IMG/VR virus record: IMGVR_UViG_3300030019_000042
Location: 1-53,352 of that record
DNA length: 53,352 nt
Source of the DNA: a virus
Direction: 5' to 3' (one strand)
Shown piece by piece: positions 1 through 9,088 of this stretch (the first letter of the stretch is position 1; each line of letters starts with the position of its first letter). The notes beneath the pieces are model-generated. The model made no database searches. It had not been told where the DNA came from and saw nothing but the letters and a program-made list of their open reading frames with translations. The translations under genes were made by a program, and so were the position numbers.

Positions 1-157
1 CTAATGTAATACCTGTGATTGTAGGGTATGAAACAGGCTTATATTTAGCCCATTTGTTTACATTTTCACTGATACACAATAGCCCTATATTGTGACTTCC
101 TAACCCAATTGCCTGACCTACTACAGTAGTACTAATATTTGTTGTTCCTATACTCAT
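1..157 (-). CDS. Partial CDS, tail-fibre-associated protein (N-terminus only)
   Basis: An ATG at 157 opens a frame that runs off the left edge after about 52 codons. It starts one base after the stop of the large fibre gene. The peptide begins MSIGTTNISTTVVGQAIG and contains NKWAKYKP. I recognise the WAKYKP-type stretch as common in proteins encoded next to fibres of Bacteroidota phages, but this is recall and not a search. Position next to the fibre suggests a tail tip, fibre or fibre-assembly role. The C-terminal part is missing, so the function is not established. Confidence 0.6.
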   Translation of the reverse strand, partial: MSIGTTNISTTVVGQAIGLGSHNIGLLCISENVNKWAKYKPVSYPTITGITL

Positions 158-158
158 T

Positions 159-3100
159 TTATTTACTTTCTAATTTTTTTATTTTTTCTGTTAGTTCTTG
201 AATTGATGCAATTAAATAAGGTATTAATTTAATATAATCAACACTTAAATATTCATCATTATAAATTGTATGAACCAGTTCAGGAAGTACTTCTTTTAAT
301 TCCTGTGCTATTAAACCAACATCTTTTTTATCTGTTTTATTTGAATTTAATTCTTTTGCTTTATCATTCCAATTATAACTAACTGGATTTAATAGATTGA
401 TAATATCTAATGAATTACCTATTGATTTAATATTAGTTTTTAATCTTTTATCTGATGCAGAATGAGCATTAATTTCACCTGTTGCTGTAATATTTCCAGT
501 TACTTGTAATCTTGCACCGTTGTCACTTGTTGAACCAATCATTAAATTACCACTTTTCAACAACATTCTTGATGAATTATTTTCAGCAAAATACATTGCA
601 TCTCCCGAATTACAATTAAATTCAACAATACCAAACCCACCCAAAAAAGACATATTTGATAATGAGGGTGTTGGTTGATTAAACCATATACCGCCATAAA
701 TATCCATTGTACCTATTTTTGCACTTGTTGCACCTACTGAACCTACACCATTTATTTTTATTAAATTAGTATCTACCAAACTATTAAATGCAACACTACC
801 ATTTACAGTTAAATTATTAGCATTCCAATCAACTGATGATAGATTTGAATTTCCATCATGCCAAATTCTTTTAACTGTACCAAATGAGGCTGTACCCTCT
901 CTTAAATACCATTCACCCTGTGCTCCTGTTGTACTTCCACCTATTAATTGCCAACTGTTATAAGAACCAGCATCCCATCCAGCAACATTAATACCTGAAC
1001 GCCAATCAGCACTAAGACCAGCAATGGAATTATTAAAAAATGTTGATATTGCATGACCTGCATAATATGTTGGTTGTCTATCTTCTCCCCTTGTATCAGT
1101 TACTGTCAATATATTTGCACTATTAGAACCAGTTGCATAATTTACATTTAATCCACTTGCTGTACCTGTTAATCCTGCACCACTTCCATTAAATGACGTT
1201 GCTGTTACTCCACCATTAAACAACCCACTTCCATTCACCGCCAACTTATTATTAGTTATTTCAGCTCCTGTGGAATATCCTATACCGACGTTGCCATCGT
1301 CTCTAAATAATATACTATTTGCTGCTGTATTTCCTGATTGAAAAGTCAAACCAAGATTAGCATTAGCATATATGTTATAACCATAACTTACTCCAGTAGC
1401 TCCATCAAGCCATATTTCTCCAACACCTATTTTGGTTGGAGTAAATACTCTTATCGGACTATCAACCAACACACCACTACCTTTCATAGGGATATAACCT
1501 GCTGTAAGGTTTGTTGGGGTAATTCCTGTTGTTTGGACGGTCGATGCAAAAGTTGCTGCACCTGAATTAGGGTTTACCTTTAACCAAGTTTTATTACCAC
1601 CAGCCTCAACACCTGCTCCAATTCTAAATTGTAAAGTCGAAGTGGATTTAATTTTTGTATCTAAGTAGACATTTCCATTTTCTACATAAGGATAAATCCT
1701 AAATCCCGTTAATCCATCATCGCCTAAATCAGTATTATCACCGAATAATGCAAATGTTCCAATTTTTGAATTTCCACTAATCCATATATTACCCGACTGA
1801 GCAGATGTAGTATTGTTTTGGATATACTTAGAGTCTAAAGATACTCCTGCAATAGTTGGAGTGTTGGAGAAATTGGCTATGCCTGATGAATTTATAGTTA
1901 CAGCATCAATATCATTAGTATAAAAAGTTAAAGATTGATTTTTGCTTGTTCCTAATCTAAAACCACCAAAACTATTCCAATCAATATTTCCAGTACCACC
2001 ATTAGCATAGAATGACATTACATTGTCTGTGGTTAATTTTTCGACAGCCCCAAACTCATAAGTATATGCTCCATTGGATACTTCTAACAGTGAACCAATT
2101 GGACTCCAAGTAGAATTTATTTTAATTTTTCCAAATGCATCAATATCACTCCCCCACAATTTACCCAGTCTTGAACTACTTGAACCTATTGTTTGTGGGG
2201 TTGATTGGTCGGTTAATACTGCCCCTAAGTAATTACCAAGGTTGTTGTTAAATTGGCTAAGATTAATAGGTTTATCCGTTAAAGAATTATAGCTTTTTTC
2301 TGATAAGTTATTTAGTGAGTGATTATGAGTTGATAAAGAAAATGTACTGCCTAAAGTAGCCGTAATTAAATTTCCTGTCTTAGATATTGAGGTTAAGGCA
2401 TTGCCCGAACCGGATATGACCACGCTGGTTGCAGAACCACTTTCGACACTTACCAATCTACTATTGATCTGATTTATCGTGTAGGCGTTGAATGTATCCG
2501 TTAATACAGCATTGTCAAACGCTCCACCTAGATTTGAGATATTGTAAACCGTTTGGATCAGCCCTCCACCTGCGCCGCCCGAACCTGAGCCAACGCCATA
2601 GGCACTAATCTCTCCCGCCGAATAAATACTGTTATCAATTGATAAATAACCATTTGCATCAACGATAAGATTAACGGATTTTGTGCCGTTCGTAATCGTT
2701 AACCCTTTTGTAGTGGTCTTTGCATTTACAGTTAATGCTCCAGACAAAGCTCCACCGGTTAACGGTAAAAAGTTCAATGCTGGAAAATTGGTTATATCAG
2801 ATACTAAATGAGTATGAATTAAAGGAGCTTTCCCTGTAATGGTTACAACGAGGGCAGCCATCGCATTATCGTCATTCGCCAACTCTAAGGATATTTCCTT
2901 TAATGTGTCTAAATTTGCGGGTGCTCCGCCTATTAAATCCGTAAACCGTTGGTCAACGTATAAGTTTGTTGCATAATTGGAGTCATTTAATAGCTGTGAA
3001 AGTTTAGTAGGTAAAGAAGATGCTGTTATATACCCTAATCCCGTCCACGGAGTTCCAGTAACAAACCCCCCGTAATTTCCTAAGTCATTAATTAATTGGC

Positions 3101-5255
3101 TTAATCTTAAAGGTAATGCAGACGATGTGATATATCCGGCATTCTCAACTGTTACAAGTCTGCTATTAATCCTGTTTACCGCATATGCGTTAAAAGTATT
3201 AGTTAGGTCTGAATCATTAAAAGTTTGACCTAAATTTGAATAACCGAATACTTGAGAAACTAACCCAGAACCACCGCCGCCACTAGTTGAACCTACACCA
3301 TAAGCTGAACTTTCGCCCAAAGAATAAACATCCTTGTCAATAGAAAGTCTTCCATCTGCATCAACTGTTAAGTTTACAATTAAACCATCTGTATTTTTTA
3401 TTGCTAATCCTTGAACAGTTGCAACACCTCTAACATCTGCTAATCCATTAAATGACTGACCAAATATTAATCTGCTATTTAACAATGAACCTGCAGAACC
3501 AGTTGTGTTTTGATTTAACACTCCTATTGGAAGCTGCGTAATTGCAGTTATTAACCCCTTTGCATTTACTGTAATTCTTGGAATAGCATTATTTAAGCCA
3601 TAAGAACCTACATTTGAATTAATATTCTTCAATACTAAAGCCACTGAAGTATTACCAGCAACAGTATTAACATCACCTGAAAATGTTATGAGTTTATTAG
3701 CGGTTAAATATGCGCTATCATTATTAAAATATGATACATTAATTGGAAAGTTGAATATATCATTTATTAAATGTGCATGATTACTATTTGCTTTATTATC
3801 AAGTAAGCTAACAACTGAAGCTACTCCTGCCTCTGTGCTTTCAATCCTGCTTTTAAGTTTAAATATAGAATAAGCATTAAACGTATTAGTTAAATCAGAG
3901 TCTAAGAATGCTCCTTCTGATGCTGCTATCATATCAGAGTAACTAAGCACATTCGATATCAGTCCTCCTGTTCCACCTCCACCACCACCTCCTGCACCAT
4001 AAGCACTTAAAAAGTCCGTAGAATACAAACCCCTATCAACACTTAGACATCCGTTTTCATCAACAACTAAGTTGACTGATTTTGTTCCGTTCGTTATGGT
4101 AAGACCTTTTGTAGTAGTTTTCGCATTTACAATTAATGCACCTGAGAGATTTCCACCTGTTAACGGTAAATACAGTGATACAGCATCAGTTTTGGTCAAA
4201 TACGTTGCCGTTGCAACTCCTGTTGCCAGATAAGTGCTATTGTCGTAACTAATTGTAGTACCGTTGGATTTGATAAACCCCAAACCATTTAATTGAGGTT
4301 GTTTTGTTCCGATCAAATTGGTTACAGTTGCCGCAAAGTTAGGATCGTTCCCAAGTGCATTTGCAAGCTCGTTTAAAGCATCTAAAGAAGCAGGGGCACT
4401 ACCTATTAAAGAAGCGAACCTTTGATCTACGTAACTCGCAGTAGCAAAATTTAGGGGGTTAGTTGCGTTATATGGAGTAAACCCGAGCGCATTAGTTATT
4501 AACTCGCTAGTCAAACCCGATAAGTAGTTTTTATTCTCAACCGTTACAAGTCTGCTGTTAATTCTGTTTATAGCATAAGAATTAAAAGTCGTTGTCAAGT
4601 TTGAATCATCAAAATCCTGTCCTAAATCAGAATAACTAAACACTTGAGTTATCAAACCTGAACCCGCCCCTCCTGTAGAACCAGCCCCATAAGCCGATAT
4701 TTCTCCGGATGAATAAATATCTCCGTCAAAACTTAATCTACCATTTTCGTCTACAGTCAGAGTTACGATTTGCGTTCCGTTTGTAATTGACAACCCCTTT
4801 GTAGTGGTTTTTGCATTTACATTTAAAGCGCCAGATAAGGTTCCGCCTGACAGTAACAAATAAGCGCCAAGCCAAGGGGTTTCTGTGATTCCATAACCAG
4901 CAAGCGTAGTGGGTCTATTGTTTAATTCAGAAAAATTATATGACGGCTTATTTGGCTGTTTAGCCCAATCGGATATATCTGTTGATAATAGAATATTTTG
5001 AGGTAACGATGCTGATACTACGCCATTTTCATCGATGGACAATCCTTCACCGATTTTAACTCCTCCCAATAAAGAAGAAGTGGCTTTTGGCAAAACATAA
5101 GGCGAAGAAGAATTTAATTTTATTTGAGTTCCAACGGCGATTGCTAAATTTGAAGACAAACGAGCGATTGATTTTTCCGGACTTGTGTCATTCGCATTTG
5201 CTTTGAATGCTTTAGCTATGTCGTTTTGAAATTGGTTGTAATCTATGCCGCTCAT
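159..5255 (-). CDS. Long tail fibre with C-terminal S74 intramolecular chaperone domain
   Basis: This 1698-residue protein is rich in Gly, Ser, Thr and Asn, as in trimeric beta-structured phage fibres that bind the host surface. Residues about 1598-1698 match the peptidase S74 / endosialidase chaperone domain: SASDKRLKTNI, LNPVSYNW, DVGLIAQELKEVLPELV and YLSVDYIKLIPYLIASIQEL. In that family the domain drives trimer folding and then cuts itself off near the conserved Ser-Asp. Four copies of a module (VNAKTTTKGL ... SAYG-Gly-rich ... FNAY.IN.INSRLV.VE) and two copies of a YVDQRF..LIG.AP..LD.L segment fill the N-terminal 60 percent. It lies directly after the baseplate J-like gene. The fibre role is secure; the receptor is unknown. 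Confidence 0.93.
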   Translation of the reverse strand: MSGIDYNQFQNDIAKAFKANANDTSPEKSIARLSSNLAIAVGTQIKLNSSSPYVLPKATSSLLGGVKIGEGLSIDENGVVSASLPQNILLSTDISDWAKQPNKPSYNFSELNNRPTTLAGYGITETPWLGAYLLLSGGTLSGALNVNAKTTTKGLSITNGTQIVTLTVDENGRLSFDGDIYSSGEISAYGAGSTGGAGSGLITQVFSYSDLGQDFDDSNLTTTFNSYAINRINSRLVTVENKNYLSGLTSELITNALGFTPYNATNPLNFATASYVDQRFASLIGSAPASLDALNELANALGNDPNFAATVTNLIGTKQPQLNGLGFIKSNGTTISYDNSTYLATGVATATYLTKTDAVSLYLPLTGGNLSGALIVNAKTTTKGLTITNGTKSVNLVVDENGCLSVDRGLYSTDFLSAYGAGGGGGGGTGGLISNVLSYSDMIAASEGAFLDSDLTNTFNAYSIFKLKSRIESTEAGVASVVSLLDNKANSNHAHLINDIFNFPINVSYFNNDSAYLTANKLITFSGDVNTVAGNTSVALVLKNINSNVGSYGLNNAIPRITVNAKGLITAITQLPIGVLNQNTTGSAGSLLNSRLIFGQSFNGLADVRGVATVQGLAIKNTDGLIVNLTVDADGRLSIDKDVYSLGESSAYGVGSTSGGGGSGLVSQVFGYSNLGQTFNDSDLTNTFNAYAVNRINSRLVTVENAGYITSSALPLRLSQLINDLGNYGGFVTGTPWTGLGYITASSLPTKLSQLLNDSNYATNLYVDQRFTDLIGGAPANLDTLKEISLELANDDNAMAALVVTITGKAPLIHTHLVSDITNFPALNFLPLTGGALSGALTVNAKTTTKGLTITNGTKSVNLIVDANGYLSIDNSIYSAGEISAYGVGSGSGGAGGGLIQTVYNISNLGGAFDNAVLTDTFNAYTINQINSRLVSVESGSATSVVISGSGNALTSISKTGNLITATLGSTFSLSTHNHSLNNLSEKSYNSLTDKPINLSQFNNNLGNYLGAVLTDQSTPQTIGSSSSRLGKLWGSDIDAFGKIKINSTWSPIGSLLEVSNGAYTYEFGAVEKLTTDNVMSFYANGGTGNIDWNSFGGFRLGTSKNQSLTFYTNDIDAVTINSSGIANFSNTPTIAGVSLDSKYIQNNTTSAQSGNIWISGNSKIGTFALFGDNTDLGDDGLTGFRIYPYVENGNVYLDTKIKSTSTLQFRIGAGVEAGGNKTWLKVNPNSGAATFASTVQTTGITPTNLTAGYIPMKGSGVLVDSPIRVFTPTKIGVGEIWLDGATGVSYGYNIYANANLGLTFQSGNTAANSILFRDDGNVGIGYSTGAEITNNKLAVNGSGLFNGGVTATSFNGSGAGLTGTASGLNVNYATGSNSANILTVTDTRGEDRQPTYYAGHAISTFFNNSIAGLSADWRSGINVAGWDAGSYNSWQLIGGSTTGAQGEWYLREGTASFGTVKRIWHDGNSNLSSVDWNANNLTVNGSVAFNSLVDTNLIKINGVGSVGATSAKIGTMDIYGGIWFNQPTPSLSNMSFLGGFGIVEFNCNSGDAMYFAENNSSRMLLKSGNLMIGSTSDNGARLQVTGNITATGEINAHSASDKRLKTNIKSIGNSLDIINLLNPVSYNWNDKAKELNSNKTDKKDVGLIAQELKEVLPELVHTIYNDEYLSVDYIKLIPYLIASIQELTEKIKKLESK
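2449..4845 (-). repeat. Four diverged in-gene modules of the tail fibre
   Basis: Inside the fibre gene, four related blocks lie at about 4540-4845, 3838-4150, 3148-3425 and 2449-2745. Each encodes a VNAKTTTKGL-like opening (weakest in the third), a LSxDxxxYS strand, a SAYG followed by a Gly-rich linker, and FN(A/S)Y-x-I-x-x-x-x-SR(L/I)xxxE. A second repeat encoding DQRF..LIG.AP..LD.L occurs near 4360-4440 and 2870-2960. The copies differ at many bases, so they look like old duplications, not recent tandem copies. Confidence 0.8.
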
Positions 5256-5298
5256 ATTTTGAATCTTTAATAAAATGTGTTATCTGTTGCCATTAAAT

Positions 5299-6501
5299 TT
5301 ATATAGTGGCTAAAACAGATTGCTGAAAATAATAGTCAGGCTCATTAGGGTAATAGAATGAACTTAATATCCCCGCGTTATCGTATATCAAATTACCATC
5401 TAAATCACGAATAACAAACCCTCTAATCCTAGGCAATTGTCCGATAGGTACATTTATATCAAATCGGGGTAAAAAGTTTGTATCGGGCACGTAACGGACT
5501 CCACCTGTATTTTTAGCAATAAATAATAAATTTTCCCATTCAATTTTATTTCCGTCTTTCCAAAATCTGTAATCGAATAACTTCGACATTTGTATTTGAA
5601 GATCTTTTCTAACAACATCTATGTCCGACGATGGGTCGATATCAAGCCTGAATTGAACATCCAATAAAAACCATTTTACATTGTTCAGTTGCAAAGAGAA
5701 TGTTGAAGCGTCGGAAGAATTTAAAAATTCGTTTATGGATAAATATTCTTCAGACCTAGAAACCATTTCATTTATTTCATCAGATGTGAAATCTTGACCA
5801 TTACAAGGAACAATTGTTAAGTTTAATTTTCCAGAACCGTCAACTCCGCCCTTTAAAACTCTCAATACATTATTATTGATTTTCATCAAAATCTGTTCGA
5901 TATACGATACTGTATCCCTCGCTAATTGATTGACGCTTTCTTTAATCCTTACCCGATACGTTTCATCGCTCTCAAAATCAGATCCCCCCGTGGCTTGATA
6001 CTCATTTGTGCACGATATATGTCCCTGAGGAATTATTGTCATTCTATTTATAGACACTGGCCCGACGTTCGTTTGCATCCCAGTGGATTCGCTTTTTACT
6101 TTAGCATATTCAAACCCTTGTATACCGATTGTGACGTCTTTTTCTAACGAAAATCTCACTCCGCTTGTGCTTAAAAATTGGTTATCTGCAGATGAATAAT
6201 AAGTACCTTTATCGGCGACTAATCTAATATAAGTTGAACTCCCTGAAGCTGTAAATCTTTCCGAAACCCCTCTTCTTTTTGCGGCTTCGTCTAAATAGCT
6301 ACCATAAGAAGAATCAGGGAATATATGACCTTCAATTATCGCTTGATTCGTCAAACATTTTTGACCTATTTTAGCAACTCCGTAACCAATTCCGCTTAAG
6401 ACTGACTCATTTGAAATGTCATTTACCTTATCAGTTTTGTTTAAGAATATTTCCAAAAATATTTGCTTTAATTCTTGCGCTGTACTTATTTTAGTTATCA
6501 T
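5299..6501 (-). CDS. Baseplate J-like wedge protein
   Basis: The 400-residue protein has the usual length and signatures of the baseplate J family (phage P2 gpJ, relatives of T4 gp6), which builds the wedge ring around the tail hub. Visible markers are AAKRRGVSERFTASG at residues 73-87 and TGGSDFESDETYRVRI at 171-186, the family's best-conserved stretch. Its start overlaps the stop of the upstream gene by 4 bases (ATGA), which suggests translational coupling. Next on the transcript is the fibre gene, as expected for a wedge-to-fibre order. Confidence 0.92.
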   Translation of the reverse strand: MITKISTAQELKQIFLEIFLNKTDKVNDISNESVLSGIGYGVAKIGQKCLTNQAIIEGHIFPDSSYGSYLDEAAKRRGVSERFTASGSSTYIRLVADKGTYYSSADNQFLSTSGVRFSLEKDVTIGIQGFEYAKVKSESTGMQTNVGPVSINRMTIIPQGHISCTNEYQATGGSDFESDETYRVRIKESVNQLARDTVSYIEQILMKINNNVLRVLKGGVDGSGKLNLTIVPCNGQDFTSDEINEMVSRSEEYLSINEFLNSSDASTFSLQLNNVKWFLLDVQFRLDIDPSSDIDVVRKDLQIQMSKLFDYRFWKDGNKIEWENLLFIAKNTGGVRYVPDTNFLPRFDINVPIGQLPRIRGFVIRDLDGNLIYDNAGILSSFYYPNEPDYYFQQSVLATI

Positions 6502-7418
6502 ATTGTTATCTTTTGCTCAGTTTTGTAATCATACTTTGTTTTAATGTCGCAAGTCAATGTCATATCTCCTTCCGAAAATTTAAATCCTTTTACGTTTACA
6601 TATTCAAACAAATCATTTTGCATAAATATATTCGTTATGTCCTCCACTAAAATGGGATATGAAAATTGTTTAACCGTACTGCCCGATATTAACGACATAT
6701 CCTTCCCAAATAATGGGTTTTCGGGAACATCCCCTCGATTTAATTCTAACAATATAGCGCACTTTTGGTCAATGTTATCTTTGTATAAAACAATATCTAA
6801 ATCATTGTCTACAAAAGTTATATTTTTACAAATATCTTTGCCATAAATTCTTTCTCCGATAGGCTGGTCTAAGATTGTAGTAACCACAATATCAGTGGCA
6901 TTGTTAACGAACGCGCTTATAGATTTTAATTCATCAATTTCCCAATCTGATTCGTTCAAATCGTTATTCAACATCAAGTCTATCCAGTCAGAATTTTCTC
7001 CGCTTACATTCTTGATTGAATTAGCCACTTCTTCCATTGTTCTCAACCCCCCTACTGTCGTGTCAACTTGTATGTAAGGTTTATACCCGTATTTGGTTTT
7101 TGAAGTCCTTAAAAACTTTGGTAATTTGTTTATTTTTTCAACAGCGGCTGTCAATGCTTCGACCAACTCCATTAGTTCCCAATAACCGCAGGTTGAAAAC
7201 TTAGACGAGAAATTCTTAAACTGAACCCCCAACGTTACACAGTCTTTTGTCAGCTTAGATAAAAAGTTTAAATGTGTATTATCAATTTCGTCTGTTTCCC
7301 CTGAATAATATTGAAGCACTATTGGATACGAATTTAGCATGAATAAACGATAGTCATTCAAGAATTTCAATAAAGGATATTTTGTTACTTTTTCAAATTC
7401 GTATATTATTGAATCCAT
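6498..7418 (-). CDS. Putative baseplate wedge protein (LysM-like middle, gp25/XkdS-like end)
   Basis: This 306-residue protein is not recognised outright. Residues about 112-165 (YKPYIQVDTTVGG ... MEEVANSI ... DWIDLMLNNDL) have the spacing of a LysM-like domain: a V/T opening, an 'I-A' helix, a tryptophan, then L...N.L. The C-terminal part (NPLFGKDMSLISG at about 234-246, then a helix and two strands) resembles the end of gp25- or XkdS-type baseplate wedge proteins. It lies between a hub/tube connector-type gene and baseplate J, where gp25- and gp53-like genes usually sit. A T4 gp53/gp25-like wedge role is therefore inferred, not shown. Confidence 0.55.
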   Translation of the reverse strand: MDSIIYEFEKVTKYPLLKFLNDYRLFMLNSYPIVLQYYSGETDEIDNTHLNFLSKLTKDCVTLGVQFKNFSSKFSTCGYWELMELVEALTAAVEKINKLPKFLRTSKTKYGYKPYIQVDTTVGGLRTMEEVANSIKNVSGENSDWIDLMLNNDLNESDWEIDELKSISAFVNNATDIVVTTILDQPIGERIYGKDICKNITFVDNDLDIVLYKDNIDQKCAILLELNRGDVPENPLFGKDMSLISGSTVKQFSYPILVEDITNIFMQNDLFEYVNVKGFKFSEGDMTLTCDIKTKYDYKTEQKITI

Positions 7419-7421
7419 CTT

Positions 7422-8186
7422 TTATATTTTTAATGCCATCCCGTAATTTTTGATTGCGCTCGTAACTAAATTATTTAATAATTTTGCTATTTGAGAACTT
7501 GCAACCGTTGTTAGAAATTTCTTCATGTCTTTGTTGCCGGAATAATCGCTCTTCACCATATTTCCGTCGGCGACTGCTTTTAGTTCTACTGAGTAAAACC
7601 AAAGCATATTGTTTTCAACCCCCTGAGAAAACGATTGTTGTAAAGGCTCAACCACGTATGAAGAATTTAACGCGTAATTATTAAATATGAGAATATGTGG
7701 TTTATTTTTATCGTCTAACTTCCAAGCTGACTCAAGAATATTCTCCATCATTTTCAGAAGCCCGAACCCAGTTTTTATTAACAAGTTTTCTTTTCCTATT
7801 TTTACGCCAGTATTCCCCCCGAAGAATGGGATAGTTGACACATTACCCGTTGCTTGAACTCCAGTAACTAAACGCAATTTTCTACCAAAGCAACCCTGCA
7901 AAGATATATCTCGTGGAGAAAACGAGTCACTAAATAAAGTAGTTATTCCCGTATTTGTTTTTGTTATAGTAGCAACTTGCGTTTTAGAGTCCATTACGTT
8001 ATTAGGCATAACCGTAAAAGTCATATAACCCTTTGTTATTCCGGAGCTGTCAATTAATTCCAAAGAACATAAATAATATTCTATTTCATCTGGATATAAA
8101 GCGTGTAAAGCGGCACGCCCCATAGACGATGTCGCTGAAGCTAAATTAGTAGCCGCACTGTTTAATCCATTAGAGAATAAATCCAT
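7422..8186 (-). CDS. Putative baseplate hub / tail-tube connector protein
   Basis: The 254-residue protein has a pattern typical of tube-initiator or hub adaptor proteins: a strand ending in FTVMPNNVMD, then FSDSFSPRDISLQGCFGRKL (the 'p..i.l.G.fg' motif), a helix (GFGLLKMMENILESAW), a strand pair (KPHILIFNNYALNSSYVVEP) and WFYSVELKAVAD. The N-terminus has a hydrophobic, Ala-rich helix. It sits between the spike gene and the wedge genes in a tightly spaced baseplate operon. Similarity to DUF6046-like Bacteroidota phage proteins is from memory. The exact ring position in the baseplate is unknown. Confidence 0.55.
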   Translation of the reverse strand: MDLFSNGLNSAATNLASATSSMGRAALHALYPDEIEYYLCSLELIDSSGITKGYMTFTVMPNNVMDSKTQVATITKTNTGITTLFSDSFSPRDISLQGCFGRKLRLVTGVQATGNVSTIPFFGGNTGVKIGKENLLIKTGFGLLKMMENILESAWKLDDKNKPHILIFNNYALNSSYVVEPLQQSFSQGVENNMLWFYSVELKAVADGNMVKSDYSGNKDMKKFLTTVASSQIAKLLNNLVTSAIKNYGMALKI

Positions 8187-8187
8187 A

Positions 8188-9084
8188 TTAATCTGTATTT
8201 GAAAGCTTAGACAACAAACTGCTGAGTTTACCTTTAATAGTTGTTAATTTTAATACCGATGGCGGGGATGGAACGGCTGTAGGCAATGAAACTGCTAGCA
8301 CCATAGTTGATATTGTGTCAATTAATTCTCCTAATAATTCGTTCAAAGAATTTCCTAAAACTAATGGTTGTTTGCCCGAACCCAGATTTATGGATTTTGA
8401 TTCAAGTTTTATTTCGTTATTCAGCGCGGTTATTTTATTATCAAATTCATCGATGTAAGTAAGACCTTCTCCCAACACATACTTTATACTACCTTTCGTT
8501 ACACCTTCTTCAGTAACGCTTAAATTTAGACTACCACTTGTACTTATGTTTATTTCTTTGTCTGAAGTTATGTTGAGTTGGTTATCGCAATAAATATCAA
8601 CTAACGAATCTTCATTTTCGCTGTTTATCTTTATTTGCAAATTTGATGGGCTGTCTTTATCTCCTAATAAACTAATTTGCAAAAGTGATTCTTCGCCATT
8701 CATGAAAAATTCGACAGTCTTTGAAGAACCGTTTCCTCGCACTAAGCGATATTGGTTCTTCCCCATTGAAAAACCGTCCCCCTCTTTTGTTAGATAAGCC
8801 ACTATAACAGGCAATCCAGACACTCCATCTTTTATCCAGATTACGGGAGTACCTAAATCCCCCTCATGTGGAAAATGTATGTTACTGATTACTTGTTCAG
8901 GACAAAGTACGTTATTAAAAAAGCCGTATCCCCGTCCTCCTTGCATAGTTAATCTATGGGTGGAATAACAATCGTTTATGTACTCTTCTCGCTCATTTTC
9001 ATCAGGCACCACTACATAACCTACTCCACCGCTGCCAATGTCAAGGTTGTTATTGTGTATTCCTAGTATATCTTTTTGTTGCAT
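8188..9084 (-). CDS. Baseplate central spike protein (gpV/gp45-like)
   Basis: The 298-residue protein has the layout of a membrane-piercing spike. Residues about 50-110 form an OB-like, Gly- and strand-rich domain (PHEGDLGTPVIWI, LPVIVAYLTKEGDG). A run of short alternating strands at about 145-190 (LQIKINSENEDSLVDIYC, LNITSDKEINISTSGSLNLS) is typical of the triple beta-helix shaft. The C-terminus (INLGSG, then an amphipathic helix) is a common ending in this family in Bacteroidota phages. No lysozyme domain is present; the adjacent upstream gene carries an M23 peptidase instead, so piercing and cell-wall cutting are split between two proteins. Confidence 0.75.
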   Translation of the reverse strand: MQQKDILGIHNNNLDIGSGGVGYVVVPDENEREEYINDCYSTHRLTMQGGRGYGFFNNVLCPEQVISNIHFPHEGDLGTPVIWIKDGVSGLPVIVAYLTKEGDGFSMGKNQYRLVRGNGSSKTVEFFMNGEESLLQISLLGDKDSPSNLQIKINSENEDSLVDIYCDNQLNITSDKEINISTSGSLNLSVTEEGVTKGSIKYVLGEGLTYIDEFDNKITALNNEIKLESKSINLGSGKQPLVLGNSLNELLGELIDTISTMVLAVSLPTAVPSPPSVLKLTTIKGKLSSLLSKLSNTD

Positions 9085-9088
9085 AGTA

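Noticed and set aside
2449-4845. Repeats in the fibre gene as a CRISPR array or diversity-generating element
   Set aside because: The repeats are long, in frame, diverged and coding; there are no short identical direct repeats with spacers, and no reverse transcriptase gene is seen in the window.
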